This document shows, piece after piece, positions 55,984 through 64,000 of a stretch of DNA of 64,000 bases. The stretch is from NCBI GenBank assembly GCA_021432635.1, contig MU270018.1:69579-133578 (forward strand). The letters are read 5' to 3'. Position numbers and translations under genes: made by a program. Source of the DNA: Thozetella sp. PMI_491. Lineage: Eukaryota; Ascomycota; Sordariomycetes; Chaetosphaeriales; Chaetosphaeriaceae. The notes beneath the pieces are model-generated. The model was not told where the DNA came from, did not search any database, and worked only from the letters and a program-made list of their open reading frames with translations. Each line of letters opens with the position of its first letter. Positions within the stretch are counted from its first letter, which is position 1.

Positions 55984-58900
55984 ATGAGCAAGAGCGAAAG
56001 GGGACAAGATTATGGCCCCGAGAACAACATGTCAGAGGAACCGGAATTGCCATCAAATGTCGATCCTAGCTCGAGCGACGACGAAACTGTGAGGGGTGAT
56101 CGCGAAGATGACCACATCGTCGAGGTCCCAAGGGGGGAGTCGCCCTCCTCTACAGCATCACCCCTGCCCGTTCGAACCAGCTCCACCATAAAGAACAGCT
56201 ACCGAGAGCTGCTAGAGGATGCACAGGAAAATACTTCCGAGGACGGGTCGACCGATGCTATCCCTAGAAGAGCCGGAAGCCCCATTGACTCGCTCCTTTC
56301 GGGGCCTGACGATTCTCCATCCGTCCAGGTATGGCATCAGGAGCCGTACTCTTCAACCTGCGCATCAGTGAGACTGACACACAACCTCCCAATAGGGTTC
56401 CATTATCTCGTCTCCCGGCAGTAGTGTGTTGCCCTTTGGGGCCTCTCGGCCCGGGATGGGCAGCCCGACGCCCTCCTTCCGCCCCTTCGACCTAAGATTC
56501 CAGTCTCGAATCTCCTCGCCTAGCCTTCTGTCCCTCCGCCCGTCCTCCCCATTCCTTCCTGGCCATAGCAGGCAGGTCTCAGCGGCTACCAGTCAGCTTC
56601 TCGACCCTAGCGACACAGACACCTCACCCCCATGGGAGGTTGTTCGATGGACAAAGCTTAGGAAGCTAAACGGGCAAGCGTTCTCGGAGACTGGAAAGAG
56701 GAACTTTGGTACCCCAACCTGCATGGCTGTATCGGCCTCGATAGTACTTGGGACCTCCAAAGGTATAATCTTAATGTTTGACTACAACCAAAACCTCAAA
56801 ATGATCATAGGGCCCGGCACAAAAGGTTTGTAGCTCCCGGAGTGCCCGCAAGAATACTTGGATGATTTTGCTCATGACATTCACAGCCGTCGAGTCTGGC
56901 CCCGTCACGGCTGTCGCCATCTCGGCCGACTACAATACCATTGCTGGCGGGCATGCGGATGGCAACATATTTACTTGGGATACTACCCGGGCCGCGAGGC
57001 CGTTTCTAAGCATCCTCCACCTGGATCCTTCGCAAATGCAAAACAGGACGACAGATGGCCACATACAGAATGTAGCTGTCACACAGCTCGGCTTTTTAGG
57101 GACCCGACACACTGCGTTGGTCTCGGCAGACGGCAGGGGCATGGCCTTTGCGCACCTCGCCACCCGTGGTACCGGGGCGCTTGGGAGGACTGTCAAAACC
57201 ACGCGCATTCTTGGTCGATATCCGGATTCCAAGTTGTCTTCAGGAAAGCCTGTGAAACCGAGCACAGTGCTAGCCTTTGCTCCGCTGCCGTTAGGCAATG
57301 TGGAAATGGCCACGGACACGATGGGATTAACTGCGATGCTAACCCCGTATTTATTGGTTATTGTGTCCACCACGCCGATAGCCCAGACTCAACACAAGTC
57401 TGCCCGCCCGAAGGAGGTTGCAGCTCACGGGGCGATGACAGGATGCCTTGCTTGGTTTCCTGCGGTGAAGCTTAAAGTGGTGGACCCCACCACTGGCAGC
57501 CAGATATCCAAGGTCAAGCTGGTATATTGTTGGTCGAATATCTTGACAGTCCTTGACGTGGATGAGATCCCTTCGGAAGACAAGGACAAGCCACCAGGTC
57601 TCAAGTTCAAAGCACGCAGTAGGTGGAGGTGTGAGGAGGCTATCGTTGCCGTCCAATGGCTGAGTCGATCTGTGCTCACTGTGATGACTATATCCCAGCG
57701 CCTGATTGTGCTTGAAGACCGGACAATGAGAATGACTGAAGCGTTTGACCTCATACACAAGCACATCTATCATGCCGACCTCTTCTCCCACCAACTTCAT
57801 TCTCTCGTCGAGCAGTTGGACGAGGAGGACACTTCGATGCATGGTGTTGTTGCCGATGCATTCTACATGAGCTTCAAAGCCTACAAGGGCCGGCTCTTTC
57901 TGCTCGGCTTCAACGATGTATCAATTGGTGCCCTCTCTAACTGGGCCGACCGGCTCATTGCTCTGATGGAAAATGGAGATTACATCGGGGCTATTCAACT
58001 TGCGACATCATACTATACGGGCGACGCCGACAAGTTAACGGTTGGGCTGCCGGAGGACACAGACCTTCGGCACTCGATGGTCCGGGACAAGCTAATGGAG
58101 ATCATGGAAGCATCGTTGAAGTACGCCTTCGGCCAACGTCAAAAGAACAAGAAGCTGGCAGGCGACGAGCATCTCCAGGAGCTGGCCGAGACTTGCTTCG
58201 CCGCGTGTGATAGCGTAGGAGATATGGCCTTCATCTTCGACGAAATGTACGATTGGTACGAGGATGCTGACGTGGAAGGCATTCTCCTCGAGATTCTCGA
58301 GCCTTACATCCTGGAAGAGACAGTGACCTCCCTGCCACCAGCTGTCGTCAAAGCAATGGTCTCTCATTACGTCGCTAAAGGGCTTGAAAGCCGCCTAGAA
58401 GAGATGCTCTGTCATATGGAGACAACGACCCTCGATCTGGACCAGACCACGTTGCTCTGCAAGCAGCACGGCCTTTACGATGCCTTGATATATATCTGGA
58501 ATCAAGCGCTAGGCGACTACATTACTCCGCTTGTCGATCTTCTGGCCCTCCTGGTCCCTCTGATGGCGAACGGCGAGTACACTGGAGCGGGAAATGTGAT
58601 GGAGGAAGAACTCCTCGGCGTGAATGCCCTGAAGATATTCCCCTACCTGTCGTACGTCCTGACCGGCCGGGTGTACCCCACGGGCGATGCGATCACGCCG
58701 GAGACCTCGGGCAAGGCGAAGGCCGAGATATACTGGTTCCTCTTCTCTGGCAAGAGTGTTGCCTGGCCCCGGGGCACCGACAAGCGGTTTCTTACCAGGC
58801 CCGGACAGTCACAGGAGCCTTCATTTCCCTATCTGCGTATGATACTCAAGTTCAACGCACCTAGCTTACTCAGTGCGCTTAACGAGGCTTTCGAAGACTC

Positions 58901-61010
58901 CTTCCTGAATGACTCTCCGGAGAAGCAGATGAACGGCCGCATCAAAGACCTGCCGGAAGAGCAGATATTTGGCCTGACCGTTGACCGGCAGTATATCATC
59001 TCTATTCTGATGGAGATTGTCAACCCATCCGATTTTGCTCCCCAGGACACCATTTATCTTGACATGTTCGTTGCTAGGAACCTGGCAAAATACCCCCAGT
59101 ACCTCCTCTTCACTGGCTCGACCCTCACCAAGACCCTCGCTGGGCTTTGCAACTATCCGGGCCCAGATCTGGCCGAGGATGCACAGCTGAGTGCTGAATA
59201 TCTCTTGTCGGTCTATCATCCTCCAGATGTGGCAACCCTAATGCCTATGTTCAAGACGGCTGGCTTCTACCGCATCCTGAAGCGCATTTACAAAGGCGAC
59301 AAGCAGTACGGAAAGCTGTTGCAGACCTACTTCGAGGACCCGGACGACCGCGAGGCCACATTTAAATGCATCGAAGACTGCCTTCGACCTCACACGGGGC
59401 TGACCCGCCGCCAGATTCAGGATGTCTACCGCGTCATCCGCGAAAACGCCCGAGATTTGATCGAGCTAGATCCCGCCCAAGCAGCTGATGTCATCTCCCG
59501 ATGCGCGCCAGAGCTTCATGAGCACATGCTGGACTTGGCGGCCGACCAGCCTCAGCTCCAGTACACCTATCTGAAGACAGTTTTCGAGCCAGACCAAGAA
59601 CGTACTGGAGAGCAAGGAAGAACGACAGATCGAGATCTTGTGGAGCGTTATGTGCAGTTGATGTGCAGATTCAATCCGCCCCACGTATCCGAATATGTCG
59701 GGCTTGTCCGCCCAGCCGACCTCCGACTTGAGAAGCTCCTTCCTGCAATGGAAGAGAGTGGTGTCATCGATGCCGCCGTTGTCTTAATGGCCCGAGAAGG
59801 CCAGGTGCAGGAAGCTATGGCCCGGCTCCTAAAGCATCTCGGAACTCTCGAGGCTGCATTTCGGGGTCTCTTTAGTGACCCGGGCTCCCAGCTCGCGGCT
59901 GAAAACTTGCAGGTCGCAGGGGAGGAGCTCATCCAGTCCCTTCGCAATTACGTCCTAGTTGGCGTCTGGCTCTGCCAGGGACAGACTAAGACGGCGCGTG
60001 AGGCGAATTCGTCGAGGAAGCGGCAAAAGTCGCCGCCAAAAGATTCTCTCTCCGCGGACGAAGTCCTCTGGCTAGAGTTGATTGATGCTTCCGTACAAAT
60101 CACCCGTCGGCTGTCTGGATTGCTTGAGGCGCATGAGCAAAACCTTTCGTCTGGACTGAGAGTGGGCTCCGACTCCGAAACTGTAGCTTCTCCGGTAGAT
60201 GGTGAGAAGCTGCTGGGTCTCCTTCGCGGCTTGGTTCAGAGCGCATTCACTGCCCTCCTCGCCTCCACATCTGCGCCGGCAGCATCTCCGGTGACGAATA
60301 GGGGCCCGCCAGGTGCCGGAAGCAACCTCTCTTTCCTCCGTGTTCTCAAGGCGTTTCTCTCAAGAGCAGCAAAGGCATCTCCTAACCTCGCCGACTTGCG
60401 CGCAGTGCTGTCGTCCATCTTCTCCGCCTACGCGTACGAAGAGTCCATCTTGCGGCTCTCCAACAGGCTATTGGAGCGCAGCCTGTTTGTAAGCGTCAGC
60501 CAAGCTGTCGAGCTGCGGCAGCGCGGGTGGCGGCCCAAGGGGTCGACGTGCGAGGCTTGCGGCCGACGGGTCTGGGGTCCCGGCGTGGCCGGCAACGTCT
60601 TTGAGGCATGGGAAGAACGCCAGGCGGCGGAGGAGCGGCGGCGGGAAGAGCGAAAGGCGCTGCGCAACCTAGGCTCCAGTGTTCCCGACGCGGGGGGGAA
60701 GGGCAAGGGTAACGAAGCCACCTCTCCGCGGCCGGAAGATGACTGTGGAGGAAGCGGGAAGGGCAAAGCTAGAAACGCGGACGGCGGAGAGGAGCACAGC
60801 GGTACAGGAGTAGAGACAGACGGCCAGACGGAGAATCTCGTGGTGCCTGCGCATCTACACCCCAGGCCAACGGAGCAGGGGGCAGTGATAGTACTGGCGT
60901 GTCGGCACGTCTACCACCAAAGCTGCCTAGACGCTCTGCAGGCAAGAGAAGGGCGGCGAGCCGTCGACGGATATGGACGGGAGACGTACAGATGTCCCAT
61001 AGATGGGTGA
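55984..61010 (+). CDS. vps8: Vps8, CORVET endosomal tethering complex subunit
   Basis: Rab5/Vps21-binding subunit of the CORVET complex that tethers early endosomes. Exons: 55984-56328, 56396-56825, 56887-61010 (1632 aa). The N-terminal about 190 residues are Ser/Pro-rich and disordered. A beta-propeller follows (CMAVSASIVLGTSKGIILMF, VTAVAISADYNTIAGGHADG, NIFTWDT), then a long alpha-solenoid with the Vps8 core (LDVDEIPSEDKDKPPG, LIHKHIYHADLFSHQLHS). The C-terminal RING-like region starts with STCEACGRRVWGPGVAGN at about residue 1478 and, after a charged insert of about 130 residues, ends ACRHVYHQSCLDAL and YRCPIDG. The first ATG of the frame is at 55984; MSEEPELPS at 56029 is an alternative start. 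Identification is certain. Confidence 0.95.
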
Positions 61011-61438
61011 AGGGCCTACATACCAGGTGCTGATATCGTTGGTAGTTGTACTGTACTACTAGTAGCATGAGGGTGCAGAGAGCCAATTCCATTCCCTACA
61101 GGAAACGACTGTGAAGAGGACGATGTAATCATTAGAGGGTGATGTAAGTCGCGTTGGGGGACCATTCCGCGCTAGCCCCTTCAAAAAGGGTTTAGGGGGG
61201 CGCCTTGTGGGTCGTACAGTACAGTGATCGTTTCCCAGTCCACCGGGCCGAGTTAGCGGGCCTTCCGCCGCCGGCAAATGCCTGGGTAGTTGGCTTGCTA
61301 GGGCCTCTCTGTCTACATGCCATTTCAGGCCATGGTGGACTACTCCGTACACCAATTGTCTAACTTTGGACCGCCAACACAAACTAGGATCCAGGCCCGC
61401 GAAGAACGGCAGCGCCTCCACTGCTCGATGCCCTCAAT
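61011..61438. other. intergenic between two + strand genes
   Basis: 3' flank of vps8 and promoter of the PIG-P gene. No gene seen. Confidence 0.5.
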
Positions 61439-62212
61439 ATGTCGATAACCTCGGAGGAGGAGGACCGCACGCTCCTCTCTGGATCCAATTCGAACGAGTC
61501 GGGCGACTCGGCGTCGGACGACGACGAACCCCTCCCGCCGCCGCCGTTCCCTCACACCTTCGCGCCGCCCTTTTACGGCCGTCCGCCGACCCCTCTACCC
61601 CCGTCGCCGTCGCTCACGTCTCTGCTGCGGCCGTCGCGGCCAACAACGCCGGACGCATCTGATGACGAGCTAGAGCCAGTGCCTCGGGCGTCGCCCAAGG
61701 TGCCGACCTACGAATACTACGGCTTCGTGCTGCATCTCTTCAGCTCGCTCTCATTCTTAATCTACCTGCTCTGGAGCTACCTGCCGAGCCCGTTTCTACA
61801 TGCCCTAGGCATCTATTACTACCCCAACCGATGGTGGTCGCTAGCCATCCCCAGCTTCCTCGTCATGACCCTAGTCTATATCTACGTTGCCTTGGCATCA
61901 TACAACACGGAGATCCTGACGCTTCCTTTGGGGAACGTTGAGACAATTGTGGATGACGCGGCCCAAGTGGCCGTTGTAGACGCGAAGGGCCGCATCCGGC
62001 CGGACCATGGGCGGAGGAAGGAGAAGGGCAGGGGTCGAGGGAGAGGAGGAGAGGAGCGCGAGCTAGTTAGGCCCGATGGCTCCTTAAACTGGAGAGAGGT
62101 CTGGAATGAAGGCACCGACGCTGTCATGGACGTTCCTTTGGCCGGCGTCTGCGAGATCTTGTACGGAGAAGGGCGAGATGTCCAGGATGGTTCGGATACG
62201 GACGGGTACTAG
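61439..62212 (+). CDS. gpi19: PIG-P/Gpi19, subunit of GPI-GlcNAc transferase
   Basis: Subunit of the ER enzyme that starts GPI-anchor synthesis by moving GlcNAc to phosphatidylinositol. Single exon of 257 aa. The PIG-P domain begins with PTYEYYGFVLHLFSS at about residue 89 and has two membrane spans (about 93-112 and 129-152), separated by the conserved ALGIYYYPNRWWSLAIPSF, and ends in ILTLPLGNVETIVDDAA. The N-terminal 85 residues are acidic then Pro-rich, and a very basic insert (RRKEKGRGRGRGGEERE) lies near 205; both are common additions in filamentous fungi. The window also holds a likely GPI-anchored client, the yapsin-like protease, though they are not linked. Confidence 0.92.
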   Translation: MSITSEEEDRTLLSGSNSNESGDSASDDDEPLPPPPFPHTFAPPFYGRPPTPLPPSPSLTSLLRPSRPTTPDASDDELEPVPRASPKVPTYEYYGFVLHLFSSLSFLIYLLWSYLPSPFLHALGIYYYPNRWWSLAIPSFLVMTLVYIYVALASYNTEILTLPLGNVETIVDDAAQVAVVDAKGRIRPDHGRRKEKGRGRGRGGEERELVRPDGSLNWREVWNEGTDAVMDVPLAGVCEILYGEGRDVQDGSDTDGY

Positions 62213-62597
62213 CTGGCTGGCGGAACGGGCACTCTGTTTAATTTTGATCGATACCCCTTCACTCGTGGCAAGATAGACCAGGGCACCCTGTGTCTACATG
62301 CATGTGCTATTGATGTGCACGTTGACCTGTCACGCACTCGCCATCACAACCTTCCCTCTCAAGGCGGGCTCGCTCACTCTTCCGGCTAAAGCTCGGACCC
62401 ACACCAAAACCTCCAGCTGCACCTGCCACTCGAATTTGAGAGAGAGCTATTGGAGGTTGGGGCGCGCTGCAACGAGCTGCCACAAATTTTCGTCGCGTAT
62501 ACCTGAGTTGACCATTGTCCCTAAAGCATCGCTTCTGCTCGACTCACGAGCCCTTCCCCATCCATCGCGACGTTTCGCCAGCCCAATCACCGCCACG
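62213..62597. other. intergenic between two + strand genes
   Basis: 3' flank of the PIG-P gene and promoter of arp4. No gene seen. Confidence 0.5.
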
Positions 62598-64000
62598 ATG
62601 GAGAAGCAGCAGCAGCAGCCCCTCAATTCGTCGACTCAGCCGACCGATGTCTACGGCGGAGGTGAGGCAGCTTCCACCTATCCCCTCTACCTCCCCGTTC
62701 CTTGACGTTTCACGCGCCCATGCGCGACCGCTGGCTGACCCAAGATGATTCACAGACGAGATTGCGGCACTGGTGCTCGACCCGGGCTACTGCACCACCC
62801 GCGCCGGCTTCGCGGGCGAGGAGATGCCCAAGCAAGTCCTGCCCTCTTTCTACGGCCACATCAACGGCCGCGACCTCTTCGGCGATGAGGTGATCATCCC
62901 ACGCGAGGGCTTCGAGGTGCGCAACTACATGAGCCGCGAGAGCGTCGTTGAAGACTGGGATGCTGCCACCAAGCTCTGGGAACATATGCTAGTCAAGCGC
63001 CTTCAGCCGTCGCGTCCTACCCCGCCGAGCAAGAACGGACTCAACGATCGCGGTGGCGACGGCGACGGCGACGGCGACGTCGAGATGAAGGAAGAGGACC
63101 CCGCCGAGGCGGTTGACGAACTGGAGCGCCCGCTGGCCGAGAACCCGCTTCTGGTGACGGAGGCGCCGTGGAACTCGGCCAAGGCGCGCGAGAAGACGGT
63201 GGAGGTCGTCATGGAGACGTGGGGCTGCCCAGCTGTTTGGCTGAGCCGGACGCCGGTACTGGCTGCTTTCGCCGCCGGCAAAGCGAGCGCACTTGTGATT
63301 GATGTCGGCGGCGCCAACACCAGCGTGTCGGCCATCCACGACGGCATGGTGCTCAAGCGGTCGGTCCAGAAGTCCAATATCGGCGGCCTCTGGCTGAGCG
63401 ATCAGATCCGTAAGATGTGGGAGACCAACGAGCCCAAGGTGGACATCACGCCCTCGTTCCTCGTTGAGAACAAGACGCCCGTCGAGGCGGGCGCACCGGC
63501 CAACTACAAGCCCCGTGCCTACAAATTCCCCATCCACGACTCGTTCCGCGTCTATGAGGAGGAACGCCTGCTCACCGAATTCAAAGAGTCGGTCGTGGAG
63601 GTGTGGCGCGGCCCGGGCAAGTACCTCTCCCCAGCCAATGAGGACTATGCCAAGAGCCAGCCCGGCCGCGTCTTTGAGATGCCCGACGGCGCCAACCAGA
63701 TGTGGCGCGAGCAGCGCTTCCGTGTGGCCGAAGGCCTGTGGGATGAGGCGGCCTCGTACGCTGTTAGCGGTGGCCCCGAGGCCACCCAAGTGGGAAAGTC
63801 TCAGACCATACCCGGCTTGATCAAGGCCGCGCTTGAGGGCGTCGATGTTGACCTTCGGCCCAACCTCCTCGGCAATATCGTCGTCACCGGCAGCACCAGC
63901 CTCCTCAACGGCTTCAACGACCGCCTGCACAACGAGCTGACCGCCATGTATCCGGGTGTCAAAATCAAGATCCACGCGGCCGGCCTGACTACGGAACGAC
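62598..64000 (+). CDS. arp4: actin-related protein 4 (Arp4), partial at right edge
   Basis: Nuclear actin-related protein shared by the NuA4 acetyltransferase and the INO80 and SWR1 remodelers. Exons: 62598-62661 and 62756 to beyond 64000; the stop codon lies outside the window. After a Gln-rich start the actin fold is clear: LVLDPGYCTTRAGFAGEEMP, LPSFYGHINGRDLFGDEV, VEVVMETWGCPAVWLS, LVIDVGGANTSVSAIHDGMV and NIVVTGSTSLLNGFNDRL. The Asp-Gly-rich acidic insert at about 117-140 (GGDGDGDGDVEMKEEDPAEA) lies after the first subdomain, where Arp4 proteins carry variable inserts. Phase 1 intron joins GG to DEIAALVLDPG. About 436 residues are visible. Confidence 0.93.

Noticed and set aside
62989-63975. 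328-codon minus-strand frame over arp4
   Set aside because: Antisense shadow of the Arp4 exon, which carries clear actin-fold motifs.
1-64000. CRISPR arrays, rRNA genes, intact tRNAs, LTR pairs or transposases
   Set aside because: Looked for direct-repeat arrays, B-box GGTTCGANTCC sites, 5S-like sequence, and reverse transcriptase or transposase motifs by eye; none was convincing. A covariance-model and repeat search would be decisive.

Overview
The window looks like a nuclear chromosome segment of a filamentous ascomycete, most likely a Sordariomycete close to Sordariales/Chaetomiaceae. The evidence is a GC-rich sequence, genes split by short introns (mostly 50-120 nt, GTRNGT donors, RCTRAC-type branch points, YAG acceptors), CT-rich tracts before start codons, and protein families and gene structures typical of Pezizomycotina. 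There are no operons, plasmid, phage or CRISPR features. I support 21 protein-coding genes. One of them (arp4) runs off the right edge.

Left part (1-13.7 kb): a WrbA/Pst2-like flavodoxin-fold quinone reductase with a possible prenylated tail; a METTL24-type methyltransferase-domain protein with an ambiguous splice acceptor; Yae1 (cytosolic Fe-S targeting); an unrecognised proline-rich protein on the minus strand; mitochondrial ribosomal protein uS8m; and a long disordered protein on the minus strand.

Middle left (13.7-28 kb): mitochondrial elongation factor G (mef1), a GPI-anchored yapsin-like aspartyl protease, a PLP class I/II aminotransferase, an Adp1-type ABCG transporter with an extracellular cysteine-rich head, and mitoribosomal protein mS26/Pet123.

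Middle right (28-45.7 kb): the nucleolar GTPase Nog2, cut into 16 exons; a DsbA/thioredoxin-fold protein; mS38/Cox24; a stand-alone histidinol-dehydrogenase-family enzyme; an SDR epimerase-like protein with micro-exons; a GH36/raffinose-synthase-like glycosidase; and the beta subunit of the mitochondrial processing peptidase.

Right part (45.7-64 kb): a gene-poor block of about 6.2 kb, then a membrane RING-H2 ubiquitin ligase, a GPALPP-motif nuclear protein, the CORVET subunit Vps8, the GPI-GlcNAc transferase subunit PIG-P/Gpi19, and the 5' part of arp4.

Functionally the window is mostly housekeeping. Five genes serve mitochondrial translation or import (uS8m, mEF-G, mS26, mS38, MPP-beta), and others serve ribosome assembly (Nog2, Yae1 via Rli1), endosomal tethering (Vps8), GPI anchoring (Gpi19 and a GPI-anchored client protease) and chromatin (Arp4). 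They are dispersed, each with its own promoter. I found no convincing undescribed multi-gene system. The unusual signals are in gene structure: three inferred GC-AG introns, micro-exons of 11 and 14 nt, introns whose length is a multiple of three, splice acceptors where the consensus choice would give a stop codon, and a one-base frame problem in nog2. There are also dispersed TACCTAGGTA/GGTACC palindromes confined largely to intergenic DNA. All exon boundaries were deduced by eye from splice motifs, reading phase and protein conservation.
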